A stretch of DNA of 64,000 bases from an uncultured Bacteroides sp. (GTDB lineage Bacteria > Bacteroidota > Bacteroidia > Bacteroidales > Bacteroidaceae). The DNA is taken from NCBI GenBank assembly GCA_948847595.1, contig CAQOGY010000008.1, forward strand, positions 106,117 to 170,116, read 5' to 3'. This document shows positions 51,434 to 60,317 of the stretch, piece after piece. The translations under genes and the position numbers were made by a program. Every line of letters starts with the position of its first letter. Position 1 is the stretch's first letter. The notes beneath the pieces were generated by a model. That model searched no databases, had not been told where the DNA came from, and saw only the letters and a program-made list of their open reading frames with translations.

Positions 51434-51979
51434 ATGGAATCCGGTGATTTTCTGCAATTGGTGCTTTCACGTCAGAGTGACCGGGCGTATGATAAGGAAC
51501 GCCCCGTGGAAGCTGACAAACTGGAACGGATTTTAGAGGCGGGGCGTATGGCTCCTTCTGCCTGTAATGCGCAGCCGTGGAAGTTTGTGGTAATAACTGA
51601 CCGTGAACTGGCTTTGAAGATCGGCAAAGCGGCGGCAGGACTGGGAATGAACAAATTTGCCAAGGATGCTCCCGTGCATATTCTGGTTGTGGAAGAATCG
51701 GCTAATATCACTTCTTTGCTAGGTGGGAAAGTGAAGGATAAGCATTTTCCGTTGATTGATATTGGAATTGCCGCCGCTCATATCACGTTGGCTGCTGAAA
51801 GTGAAGGCTTGGGGTCGTGTATCCTGGGCTGGTTTGACGAAAAGGAAATGAAGCGGCTGACGGGAATTCCTGCTTCCAAGCGTGTGCTGCTGGATATTGC
51901 GATAGGCTATCCGGTGAAGGAGAAACGTAAGAAGATGAGGAAGCCGAAGGAGAAAGTGGTATCTTACAACCATTACTGA
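51434..51979 (+). CDS. Nitroreductase family flavoprotein
   Basis: A 181-residue protein of the nitroreductase fold: SRQSDRAYDKERPVEADKLERILEAGRMAPSACNAQPWKFVVI at the N-terminus (FMN-binding R-S-x-R and P-S-x-x-N-x-Q-P-W patterns), then AAHITLAAESEGLGSCILGWFDE. Substrate unknown. It is co-transcribed with ribE (one-base gap), which fits a flavin-using enzyme. The basic tail KEKRKKMRKPKEK is unusual for the family core but common in Bacteroides homologues. Confidence 0.9.
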   Translation: MESGDFLQLVLSRQSDRAYDKERPVEADKLERILEAGRMAPSACNAQPWKFVVITDRELALKIGKAAAGLGMNKFAKDAPVHILVVEESANITSLLGGKVKDKHFPLIDIGIAAAHITLAAESEGLGSCILGWFDEKEMKRLTGIPASKRVLLDIAIGYPVKEKRKKMRKPKEKVVSYNHY

Positions 51980-52018
51980 TTCTAAAAGGTAAATATTTCA
52001 CACTTACAAATTACTATA

Positions 52019-52099
52019 TAAAAGAAAGGCATCGTTGGTTTAAAAGGAAGAGGTCATTCCTTTTAAACCAACGATGCCTTTCTTTTAAAGGAACGACCT
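52019..52099. other. Three-arm hairpin with alternative pairings
   Basis: Arm A (52019-52049) and arm B (52057-52087) form a perfect 31-base-pair stem with a 7-base loop. The loop plus the first part of B (52051-52067) can instead pair with arm C (52083-52099) with two mismatches or wobbles. It lies between the convergent nitroreductase and S41 protease genes. It may end transcription from both sides or be a small mobile palindrome. Confidence 0.85.
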
Positions 52100-52148
52100 G
52101 TTTCATTTAGACCAAAAATAGATGTGTTAAATCGTTGATAAATAGCTT

Positions 52149-52182
52149 ATTATAAAAGCCCCGATTGCGGGGCTTTTATAAT
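52149..52182. terminator. Bidirectional terminator
   Basis: A perfect 15-base inverted repeat (ATTATAAAAGCCCCG with CGGGGCTTTTATAAT) around a 4-base loop; the A and T tracts serve both strands. It is 8 bases from the S41 protease stop. Confidence 0.9.
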
Positions 52183-52189
52183 GGCATGT

Positions 52190-55100
52190 TTACTTCTTTT
52201 TTGACAACTCTTTCAGAAGATGGTCTACTGCTGCTTTCAGTTGGGCATCTTCACCTTTCAGGCTCGCTCCCGGTTCGTTGTAGACCAGAATGTCAGGTTG
52301 CAAAGTCTGATTTTCGAGATATTTTCCCTGCATATCCATGCAGCCCACCTGCGGAATACCGAATACGATAGACGGGTCTATCTGACGTTCCCACCATACG
52401 GCAGTCATGGTTCCGGCAACGGGAGCACCTATCAGTTTGCCGATGCCTAATGTCTTATATACGTATGGGGTGCCGTGAGCGTTGCTGTAATTGTCTTCAC
52501 AGGTCAGCATACATGATGGCTTCAGCCATTTGTTGAACGGGTCGCTGCCGATGTACTGTCCGCGTGGAACGAAACGCTGGTATTCTTTTCCGTTAAGCAG
52601 CGTTACTACATCGTCGTGCAACCATCCGCCGCCATTATGACGGGTATCTACAATGACCGCTTCTTTATTGCGATAGCGTCCCAACAGTTCGGAATACATC
52701 TTGCGGAAACTCGGACTATCCATTCCTTTGATATGTACATAAGCGATTCGTCCGCCGGAAAGCTCTTCCACTTTTTGGGCGCAACGTTTTACCCAACGTT
52801 TGTAGAGCAATTCGCTTTGAGCGCCATAGCTGATGGCTTTTACTGTTTCTTCAAAGCGCTTTTTGGTAGCGGGATCATATACGGTGAGTATGACTTTACG
52901 TCCTACTTTGCCTTCGAATAACGGGAAATAATCCGCATTGGCTTCAATGGCTTTTCCGTCTATCTTTTCGATGATACATCCTGCTTTCACATCTGTCTTT
53001 TTCTGCGTAAAAGGACTTTGGGCGAGAATTTCTTTAATTTTCAATCCTGCGCCCTTGTATGATTCGTCATAGAATACACCTAATGTAGCGGTAGGCAGTG
53101 CGCTGCTACCTGCTCCGAAACGGGCTCCGGTATGTGAAGCGTTCAGCTCTCCGAGCATTTCGCTCAACATTTCGGCGAAGTCATAGTTGTTGTTGATATG
53201 TGGCAGGAAGCGTTGGTATGCTTCTTTGTATCCTTTCCAGTCAGTTCCTTGAAGGTCGGCAACATAGAATTTGTCGTTAACTTGCTGGTAGACGTGGTCA
53301 AAGATATACGCGCGTTCCTCGTAAGGACGGTAATCAAAGAAAGCCTCGAAGCTAATCGGGGTGATTTTGCTGCCGGCAATTTCTATTTTCTTCAGTTGTC
53401 CCCCTGTACACATAAAGATGTTCTTTCCTTCTTTGTCGGGGATTAATGCGCCGCCGCCAACTCCTTTCAACAATATTTTAGTGGTGTTCTCTTTCAATTT
53501 ATGTTCCCATAAATCATAACCACCCTCAAATGCGGCAAGATAATAGAGTGCGTCACCTTTCGGAGTGAGTACGGCATCACCGAGACGGGAAGAATTAACA
53601 GTCAGGCGAACGATACGGTCAAAACGGTTTTCAAGGTCGAAAGTGAGTGGTTTTACTTCTTCTTTCTTGTCTGCGTCCTCTTTCTTATCTTCTTTTTTAT
53701 CGTCTTTCTTCGTTCCTTTCTTGTCTTTCTTCTTGTCGGCTTTTTCTTTTTCAGCCTTTTCCTTTTTATCTTTTTCGGCTTTCTCTGCTTTTTCAGCTTC
53801 TTCAAGCAGGGCGAGGTCTTCTTTGTTCATCATGAAGCGGTTGTAGGCATCCACATCGAAGAACATGATATAAGCGTCTCTTTCGCTTCCCCAACTACCA
53901 TGGCTGCGGTATCCGGCACGGTCACTGTTCCATATCATAGCTTTTCCGCCGAGTACCCATTTGGCATTGCTGTCGCCATATCCGCTTTCGGTCAGGTTGA
54001 CCATTTCACCCTTTCCGTCGGCTTTGAGTAATACGACGTCTTTATTGTTCCAGCCGCCTATGCCGATGAAGTCCGAAAGAATCCATTTGCTGTCGGGACT
54101 CCACTGGAACCATTGGTCACCGTCTGCATAAGAATACTGGTATTTGGCATCCATGACCGTGCGCACTGCTTTGCTTTTCAGGTTGATGACACGGATAGCG
54201 GTGCGGTTCTCAAGGAAAGCGATTTCCTTTCCGTCAGGGCTGAATTGCGGCTCGAAAGAAGCGACATTGGATTTCGTCAGGCGTTCTTCCTTCAATTCAG
54301 TGGCATAGGTGAATTGCTTTTCGTCCTTGCGCACGATGGTTGAAGTGTAGAGCTGCCAGAGTCCGTTGCGTTCCGAAGAGTAAACTAACGTCCGGCCGTC
54401 GGGAGAGAAACTCAGATTGCGCTCCTGGTCGGGAGTGTTCGTGATTTGCTTCGTTGTCTTGTAGTCAATGGAAGTGACGTAGACATCGCCGCGCATGATA
54501 AACGCAACCTCTTTTCCTTTGGGAGATACGGCGATGTCGGTAGCACCGTTCGATCTGATTTGGCGGATAATGTCTTTGTCATTCTTGTCAGACAAGATAG
54601 TAACGTTTACTTTCTGCGGTTTTCCACCCGGAGCAAGTGTGTAGATTTCACCGTTATAACCGTAGCAGAGTTTACCGTCGGCGGCTACGCTTAAAAAGCG
54701 GACGGGATGCTTGGTATGGAAAGTAATCTGCTTGGCGGTAGCGGCTCCGGGAGTACGTTGGAATACGTTGAAAGAACCTTTCTCTTCACTCAGGTAATAG
54801 AATGATTTGCTATCGGGAGCCCAAACCGGTTCGCGGTCTTCACCACCGAAAGTCGTTTGCTTTTGGTAAACCGGTGTCTTTCCGGGAATATAGCTCCAGA
54901 TGTCACGGGCGATAGGGGATACTTGATGCTTGCGCCAGTAGTCTTCGTATCCCTTTTTGTCCTGATAGAGCAATATTCCGTCTTTATTGATGGAGATGCA
55001 TTCCATCGGCATGGATGAAAACATGACGGGGCGTCCTCCTGTCACGGCTACTTCATACACCTGTTGAAACTGTCCGGAAGGAAATCCGGCATCTTCGGTG

Positions 55101-55489
55101 GAAGGCGCGATATTAGCTGTAAACAGGATATGATTATTGTCTTTGTAAGCAACGGGCTTTTCACTGCCGGAGTGCGTGGTCAGGCGTTGGGGGACTCCAC
55201 CGTCTTTGGATACGGTGAAAACATCGAGGCTTCCCATACGGTCGGATGCAAAGGCGATTTGTTTTCCGTCGGGACTCCATACCGGTTCTGTGTCGAAAGC
55301 CGGATTGGTAGTGATTTGTGTGGCACGTCCGCCGGTGGCCGGTACGGTGTAGATGTCTCCTTTGTACGTGAAGGCAATGGTTGTACCATCCGGCGATAGG
55401 ACGCAATGACGCATCCATAGCGGGGATTCCTGTGCTGCGATTGCTCCTGCGAAACATAGGGCAAAAGCACTGATTAGTAGTTTTTTCAT
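52190..55489 (-). CDS. Tricorn-type S41 protease
   Basis: A 1099-residue secreted protein (signal peptide ending FAGAIAAQ). Residues 25-560 hold beta-propeller repeats of the WD40-like/TolB type (SPDGTTIAFTYKG, SPDGKQIAFASDRMG, SPDGRTLVYSSERNG). Residues about 565-620 are a lysine/glutamate-rich linker. Then come a tricorn C1-like helical region, a PDZ domain (GAGLKIKEI ... CIIEKIDGK) and the S41 catalytic domain. The likely nucleophile is the serine of DNYSNAHG (near residue 1003), and VDTRHNGGGW precedes it. It probably degrades peptides in the periplasm. Confidence 0.9.
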   Translation of the reverse strand: MKKLLISAFALCFAGAIAAQESPLWMRHCVLSPDGTTIAFTYKGDIYTVPATGGRATQITTNPAFDTEPVWSPDGKQIAFASDRMGSLDVFTVSKDGGVPQRLTTHSGSEKPVAYKDNNHILFTANIAPSTEDAGFPSGQFQQVYEVAVTGGRPVMFSSMPMECISINKDGILLYQDKKGYEDYWRKHQVSPIARDIWSYIPGKTPVYQKQTTFGGEDREPVWAPDSKSFYYLSEEKGSFNVFQRTPGAATAKQITFHTKHPVRFLSVAADGKLCYGYNGEIYTLAPGGKPQKVNVTILSDKNDKDIIRQIRSNGATDIAVSPKGKEVAFIMRGDVYVTSIDYKTTKQITNTPDQERNLSFSPDGRTLVYSSERNGLWQLYTSTIVRKDEKQFTYATELKEERLTKSNVASFEPQFSPDGKEIAFLENRTAIRVINLKSKAVRTVMDAKYQYSYADGDQWFQWSPDSKWILSDFIGIGGWNNKDVVLLKADGKGEMVNLTESGYGDSNAKWVLGGKAMIWNSDRAGYRSHGSWGSERDAYIMFFDVDAYNRFMMNKEDLALLEEAEKAEKAEKDKKEKAEKEKADKKKDKKGTKKDDKKEDKKEDADKKEEVKPLTFDLENRFDRIVRLTVNSSRLGDAVLTPKGDALYYLAAFEGGYDLWEHKLKENTTKILLKGVGGGALIPDKEGKNIFMCTGGQLKKIEIAGSKITPISFEAFFDYRPYEERAYIFDHVYQQVNDKFYVADLQGTDWKGYKEAYQRFLPHINNNYDFAEMLSEMLGELNASHTGARFGAGSSALPTATLGVFYDESYKGAGLKIKEILAQSPFTQKKTDVKAGCIIEKIDGKAIEANADYFPLFEGKVGRKVILTVYDPATKKRFEETVKAISYGAQSELLYKRWVKRCAQKVEELSGGRIAYVHIKGMDSPSFRKMYSELLGRYRNKEAVIVDTRHNGGGWLHDDVVTLLNGKEYQRFVPRGQYIGSDPFNKWLKPSCMLTCEDNYSNAHGTPYVYKTLGIGKLIGAPVAGTMTAVWWERQIDPSIVFGIPQVGCMDMQGKYLENQTLQPDILVYNEPGASLKGEDAQLKAAVDHLLKELSKKK

Positions 55490-55557
55490 TTTTCTTTATT
55501 ATAATTGTGTCAAGTTCATCTTCACGATTTGAGGCAGTGCTTCCTTATTCTTGCTTC

Positions 55558-56877
55558 TTATAAATCCTTCAGTAATACTTTACTTGCCTTTTTATAGTAT
55601 TCCTCTCTGGATTCGGTCAGCACTTTCCATTCGTCACTGAATTCTTCGTCTTTATCAATCTTGAAATTTTCGGAGCCGTAGGTGTCCAGTCGGTCGAGCA
55701 GGATGGCTACGTTCAGTTGGTTAATATCCATTGACGGCTGGTAGCCTATTTCCTCGCTTTTTGTGTCGGTCACAACTTCATGTATCAAGTCTATCTCTTG
55801 TAATTGATAAAGTACCTGATTGGTGAGCCGGATCGGGATTTTATGTTCTTCCGATATTTCCGAAGCGGTATATGGCGGCTCGTTCTTTTCAAATCGTTTG
55901 GCGATGAGGGACATAATCAGAATAGAAATAAAGTCCCGGTAACGCCGGCTGATATTCCGGGTGTCCTGGTCGAAGCTGAAACTTTGGATATTCTGTCCGG
56001 CGTATGTCAGTTCTGCACCGAACAGGCAGATAGTCCAGGATATTTGCAGCCAAAGCAGGAACAAAGGCAAGGCGGCAAAGCTACCGTAAATAGCATTGTA
56101 TTTTGATACGCCCACCTGGCTGCTGATATATAAGTATTGGAATATCTGATAAGCGGTTCCTGCCAGTATACCTGCAATGAATGCATGCTTGAATTTCACT
56201 TTGGTATTCGGCATAAAGATATAGAGTCCCGTGAACATCATCCATGTCAGCACAAAAGGTATGAGCCGTATCAGGAATTTCATGATAGGGGCCAACAGTA
56301 CGAAGTCGTCCATTTGCTTGAGCATGGTACTTACAAATATGGAAAGACCGCCGGAGACAACAATCAGAATCGGCATCAGCAGGAACATGGAGAAATAATC
56401 CGTAATCTTGCGATACATGGAACGTGCTTTCTTTACTTCCCAAATACGATTGAATGTGATTTCTATATTGCTGACCAGATTGATGACCGTCCATAGTAAC
56501 ATCACCAAGCCTACACCGATGAAAAGGCCGCCTTTAGTTTGTGAGAGGTAGGAATCAACGAAAGAGAGAATTGCTTCCGTGGTTTCTATATTCCCACCGA
56601 AACCATTGCGGAACTGATGTTCCATCAGATTGTCAAATCCGAATCCGCGCGCAATGGCGAACAGGATAGCCAGTATCGGCACAATGGCAAGCAGGGTGCT
56701 GTATGTCAGAGCCGATGCTTTATTTGCCATCCGGTCTTTCGTAAACCGGTTGATACAGAGATAGATGGTCTTGATGATATTGTAGAGCGAGAACTTCGTT
56801 CTTGTCACTTCACCTTCCGTAATGCGCCAGATGTCATACGTGAGGAATTTCCATATATCAGTGATTTTCTTCTTCAT
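55558..56877 (-). CDS. YihY/BrkB family membrane protein
   Basis: A 439-residue protein. Residues 40-300 carry six to seven membrane helices with the YihY landmarks ASALTYSTLLAIVPILAILFAIARGFG and YGSFAALPLFLLWLQISWTICLFGAELTYA. The C-terminal 130 residues are soluble with a winged-helix-like part (YTASEISEEHKIPIRLTNQVLYQLQEIDLI). The family was once misnamed RNase BN; its true role is not settled. It is directly downstream of rnpB on the same strand. Confidence 0.9.
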   Translation of the reverse strand: MKKKITDIWKFLTYDIWRITEGEVTRTKFSLYNIIKTIYLCINRFTKDRMANKASALTYSTLLAIVPILAILFAIARGFGFDNLMEHQFRNGFGGNIETTEAILSFVDSYLSQTKGGLFIGVGLVMLLWTVINLVSNIEITFNRIWEVKKARSMYRKITDYFSMFLLMPILIVVSGGLSIFVSTMLKQMDDFVLLAPIMKFLIRLIPFVLTWMMFTGLYIFMPNTKVKFKHAFIAGILAGTAYQIFQYLYISSQVGVSKYNAIYGSFAALPLFLLWLQISWTICLFGAELTYAGQNIQSFSFDQDTRNISRRYRDFISILIMSLIAKRFEKNEPPYTASEISEEHKIPIRLTNQVLYQLQEIDLIHEVVTDTKSEEIGYQPSMDINQLNVAILLDRLDTYGSENFKIDKDEEFSDEWKVLTESREEYYKKASKVLLKDL

Positions 56878-56900
56878 GGCTCATAGTTTAAAAAAAAGAA

Positions 56901-57264
56901 AAAGCAGTCAGCCTATAAGCCGAGTTCTGTACCTTATATAAATAAGGTGCCTGTCATTTATCTGAGTGGCGTGTCACCACGACACTTTAGCGGTCTACCC
57001 TCCGACATGGAGCGAGCAACTCTCATAACGCCGGTTTACATGACCTTACAACTCCTAAGACGTACAGCCCGACATGTCACCATGCGGCTGGTGGGCTCTT
57101 ACCCCACCTTCTCACCCTTACCTCTCCCCGAAAGGAGCGGCGGTTATTTTCTTCTACGTTACTCTACCCTCGCGGACAGCTTTCTGTTAGGAAGTAGGAT
57201 GCTCTGTGTTGCCCGGACTTTCCTCCTGCGCGAAACGCGCACGCGACAGACCGGCCAACTGCTT
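56901..57264 (-). ncRNA. rnpB: RNase P RNA
   Basis: On the minus strand the sequence holds the conserved 5' block GAGGAAAGTCCGGGC (57211-57225) and the 3' block ACAGAACTCGGCTTAT (56915-56930), which form the P4 region of bacterial type A RNase P RNA. Length (about 365 bases) fits. It is the catalytic RNA that trims tRNA 5' ends. A consensus promoter stands just upstream, and T-rich sequence follows the 3' end. Ends are approximate. Confidence 0.95.
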
Positions 57265-57271
57265 TAGACTG

Positions 57272-57304
57272 CAAAAGTACGTCATTTATTTTGTTTTAGC
57301 CAAA
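57272..57304 (-). promoter_or_regulatory. Promoter of rnpB
   Basis: TTTG (57301-57304) and TACTTTTG (57272-57279) with a 21-base spacer on the minus strand, an excellent match to the Bacteroides consensus. Confidence 0.85.
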
Positions 57305-57331
57305 GAAAGTACCATAAATAGAAATAATTTC

Positions 57332-57339
57332 TACCTTTG
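57332..57339 (+). promoter_or_regulatory. -7 box of the NlpC/P60 gene
   Basis: TACCTTTG, full match, 21 bases before the start at 57361. It supports that start over the in-frame codons from 57337. No good -33 element. Confidence 0.6.
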
Positions 57340-57360
57340 CTATTCATAAAACGTGATTCG

Positions 57361-58347
57361 ATGAAGAAAAATATCCTCTTTTTCTGTTGCTTGCCGGTGA
57401 TTCTTGCCACAAGTCTGAAAGCACAGGAGATACGCCCCATGCCTGCTGATTCGGCCTATGGGGTAGTACATGTTTCTGTTTGCAATATGCGCGAAGAAGG
57501 TAAGTTTACCTCCGGCATGAGTACGCAGGCATTATTGGGAATGCCCGTCAAGGTGCTTCAATATACGGGCTGGTATGAGATTCAGACACCGGACGATTAT
57601 ACCGGATGGGTACACCGGATGGTAATCACTCCCATGTCCAAAGAACAATATAATGGATGGAACCGTGCGGAAAAGATTGTCGTGACCTCACATTACGGAT
57701 TTACTTACGAGAAGCCGGATGAAAAATCACAACCCGTATCTGATGTAGTGGCAGGCAATCGTCTGAAATGGGAAGGAAATAAAGGACATTTTTATAAAGT
57801 GTCTTATCCGGACGGTCGGCAAGCTTATATCCCGAAATCTATCTCGCAGCCCGAAACCCAATGGAGAGCTTCCCTGAAACAAGATGTTGAAAGTATTATC
57901 GAAACGGCTTATACGATGATGGGAATCCCTTATCTATGGGCGGGAACTTCTTCGAAAGGGGTAGATTGCAGCGGTTTGGTTCGGACGGTGCTGTTCATGC
58001 ACGATATTATTATTCCGAGAGACGCGTCGCAACAAGCGTATGTAGGCGAACGTATCGAAATTGCGCCTGATATCTCCAATGTGCAACGCGGAGATTTGGT
58101 GTTCTTCGGCCGGAAATCCACTGCCGGACAAAAGGAAGGAATCTCCCATGTGGGGATTTATCTCGGAGATAAGCAGTTTATCCATGCTTTGGGAGATGTG
58201 CATATCAGCAGTTTTGAACCTGCGGATAAGAACTATGATGAATTTAATACGGGACGTCTGCTTTTTGCTGTCCGTTTCCTGCCTTATATAAATAAGGAGA
58301 AGGGGATGAATACGACGGAACACAATCCCTATTATCTGCCGCGGTAA
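57361..58347 (+). CDS. SH3 / NlpC-P60 cell-wall hydrolase
   Basis: The protein is 328 residues from ATG 57361, with a signal peptide (ILFFCCLPVILATSLKAQ). Two bacterial SH3-like domains span about residues 30-175 (AYGVVHVSVCNMREEGKF and YTGWYEIQTPDDYTGWVH). The NlpC/P60 domain follows with C203 in GVDCSGLVRT, H263 in SHVGIYLG, and a third polar residue near IHALGDVHIS. Such enzymes cut peptidoglycan stem peptides (D-Glu to diamino acid). It is a single gene, divergent from rnpB. Confidence 0.93.
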   Translation: MKKNILFFCCLPVILATSLKAQEIRPMPADSAYGVVHVSVCNMREEGKFTSGMSTQALLGMPVKVLQYTGWYEIQTPDDYTGWVHRMVITPMSKEQYNGWNRAEKIVVTSHYGFTYEKPDEKSQPVSDVVAGNRLKWEGNKGHFYKVSYPDGRQAYIPKSISQPETQWRASLKQDVESIIETAYTMMGIPYLWAGTSSKGVDCSGLVRTVLFMHDIIIPRDASQQAYVGERIEIAPDISNVQRGDLVFFGRKSTAGQKEGISHVGIYLGDKQFIHALGDVHISSFEPADKNYDEFNTGRLLFAVRFLPYINKEKGMNTTEHNPYYLPR

Positions 58348-58599
58348 CTCCTGCCCGGAATAGCTGTCATGAAAATCTAGTCTTACTGAATGAATGTCAG
58401 AGTGTTAATGACAACTGACATACAACGAATGTAAATTTGTCAGGTGCTGTCGTTAACCGCTGTTAAGCTCTAAATATTCTCTGTTAAAAGAGGACAAAAA
58501 AGAGTGACAAGTATAATAAGTGAACGATATTTGTTATTATTTTAACGTCGTAAAAGTTAAAACAATGTCGAATATTAACATTTTAAAGAATTATAAATC
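58348..58599. other. Gap upstream of htrA
   Basis: A 252-base AT-rich region with no coding frame. A GATATTTG near 58530 is one base from a -7 consensus. No hairpin stands out. It should hold the htrA promoter. Confidence 0.35.
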
Positions 58600-60135
58600 A
58601 TGAAACAGACAACAAAGAACATTCTGGGAGTAGGAGCAATCGTTCTTCTTAGCTCAGGAGTTGCAGGATTGACAACCTACAAATTGTTGCAATCCAACCA
58701 GACTGCCACAGAGACATCTTTTAATGAGATGTTCAAGCAGAATCCCAATGTGAAATTGGCTGCTTTTGATGCTGTGAACGCTCAACCTATCGATTTGACC
58801 CAGGCTGCGGAAAACTCTCTTCATGCTGTTGTACATATAAGGTCTACCCAAGAAGCTAAAACAAGAACTGTTCAGCAGGCGCCGGACATCTTCGATTTCT
58901 TCTTCGGTGACGGACGCGGACAGCAACGTCAGATACAATCACAACCTCGTGTGGGTTTCGGTTCGGGAGTTATCATCTCAAAGGATGGCTATATCGTAAC
59001 GAACAACCACGTAATTGATGGTGCTGACGAAATCAGCGTGAAGTTGAATGACAACCGTGAATTCAAAGGACGTGTCATTGGAACTGACCCAAGCACCGAC
59101 CTTGCATTGGTGAAAATCGAAGGGGATGATTTCCCGACTATTCCGGTAGGAGACTCCGAAGCATTGAAAGTAGGAGAGTGGGTATTGGCAGTAGGTAACC
59201 CGTTCAATCTGAACTCTACTGTAACCGCAGGTATCGTAAGTGCAAAAGCGCGTTCGTTGGGAGTGTATAGTGGTGGTATAGAATCATTTATCCAGACGGA
59301 TGCCGCTATCAACCAAGGTAACAGTGGTGGTGCATTGGTCAATGCCAAAGGTGAATTGGTGGGTATCAACTCCGTGCTTTCTTCTCCGACAGGAGCATAC
59401 GCTGGATATGGCTTCGCTATCCCGACCAGTATTATGACGAAAGTTATTGCCGACCTGAAACAATATGGAACTGTACAGCGTGCATTGCTCGGTATCCGTG
59501 GCGGCTCTATCGGTAGCAGCTTGATGGACGACCGTCAGCCGATTGACAAATCCGGTAAGACATTAGCGGATAAAGCCAAAGAACTGGGTGTCGTAGATGG
59601 CGTATGGGTTTCTGAAATCGTTGAAAACGGTTCTGCATCCGGTGCTGACATCAAGGTGGACGACGTAATTATCGGTCTGGACAACAAGAAAGTGTCCAAT
59701 ATGGCAGACTTGCAGGAAGCTATCGCTAAACATCGTCCGGGTGATAAGGTGAAAGTGAAACTGATGCGTGACAAGAAGGAAAAGACCGTCGAAGTAACGT
59801 TGAAGAACGAACAGGGTACTACCAAGATTGTGAAAGATGCAGGTATGGAAATCCTGGGAGCTGCTTTCAAAGAGTTGCCGGATGACGTGAAGAAGCAATT
59901 GAATTTGGGCTACGGTCTGCAAGTGACAGGAGTTTCTTCCGGTAAGATGTCAGACGCGGGAGTTCGCAAAGGATTCATCATCCTGAAAGCAAACGACCAG
60001 CCGATGCGCAAAGTCAGCGACCTCGAAGAAGTAATGAAAGCTGCTGTTAAATCACCGAACCAGGTATTGTTCCTGACAGGTGTGTTCCCGTCCGGTAAAC
60101 GCGGATACTTCGCAGTTGACTTGACTCAGGAATAA
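58600..60135 (+). CDS. degQ: HtrA/DegQ family periplasmic serine protease
   Basis: A 511-residue protein with an N-terminal membrane anchor or signal (residues 7-28). The trypsin-like triad is H137 (TNNHVIDG), D167 (STDLALVKIE) and S242 (NQGNSGGALV). Two PDZ domains follow (about 300-400 and 415-510: VDGVWVSEIVENGSASGADIKVDDVIIGLD, and LQVTGVSSGKMSDAGVRKG). HtrA proteins degrade misfolded envelope proteins. A stand-alone gene with a clear terminator, upstream of the sigma factor. Confidence 0.96.
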   Translation: MKQTTKNILGVGAIVLLSSGVAGLTTYKLLQSNQTATETSFNEMFKQNPNVKLAAFDAVNAQPIDLTQAAENSLHAVVHIRSTQEAKTRTVQQAPDIFDFFFGDGRGQQRQIQSQPRVGFGSGVIISKDGYIVTNNHVIDGADEISVKLNDNREFKGRVIGTDPSTDLALVKIEGDDFPTIPVGDSEALKVGEWVLAVGNPFNLNSTVTAGIVSAKARSLGVYSGGIESFIQTDAAINQGNSGGALVNAKGELVGINSVLSSPTGAYAGYGFAIPTSIMTKVIADLKQYGTVQRALLGIRGGSIGSSLMDDRQPIDKSGKTLADKAKELGVVDGVWVSEIVENGSASGADIKVDDVIIGLDNKKVSNMADLQEAIAKHRPGDKVKVKLMRDKKEKTVEVTLKNEQGTTKIVKDAGMEILGAAFKELPDDVKKQLNLGYGLQVTGVSSGKMSDAGVRKGFIILKANDQPMRKVSDLEEVMKAAVKSPNQVLFLTGVFPSGKRGYFAVDLTQE

Positions 60136-60186
60136 GGTATAAAATAAGGTAATAAGATTCAGGATTAGCTAATGAAATAGAAAAAG

Positions 60187-60222
60187 GATGCCGACGGACA
60201 ACTTGTCGGCATCTCTTTTTGT
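60187..60222 (+). terminator. Intrinsic terminator after htrA
   Basis: GATGCCGAC (60187-60195) pairs with GTCGGCATC (60205-60213), followed by a T-rich run. Confidence 0.88.
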
Positions 60223-60260
60223 TTTATTAGTAGAAAAATTTAGTGTAAAAGTTACTTAAT

Positions 60261-60294
60261 TTTGTATGTTAACAAATTATTTGTCGTAACTTTG
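60261..60294 (+). promoter_or_regulatory. Promoter of the primary sigma factor gene
   Basis: TTTG (60261-60264) and TAACTTTG (60287-60294), spacer 22 bases, 23 bases before the start codon. Confidence 0.75.
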
Positions 60295-60317
60295 CACTCC
60301 AAATCTGTTTTTAAAGA

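Noticed and set aside
53565..53846. Serine/leucine-rich plus-strand frame inside the S41 protease
   Set aside because: A shadow of the lysine/glutamate linker on the other strand.
56947..57267. 106-codon plus-strand frame
   Set aside because: It is the complement of RNase P RNA.
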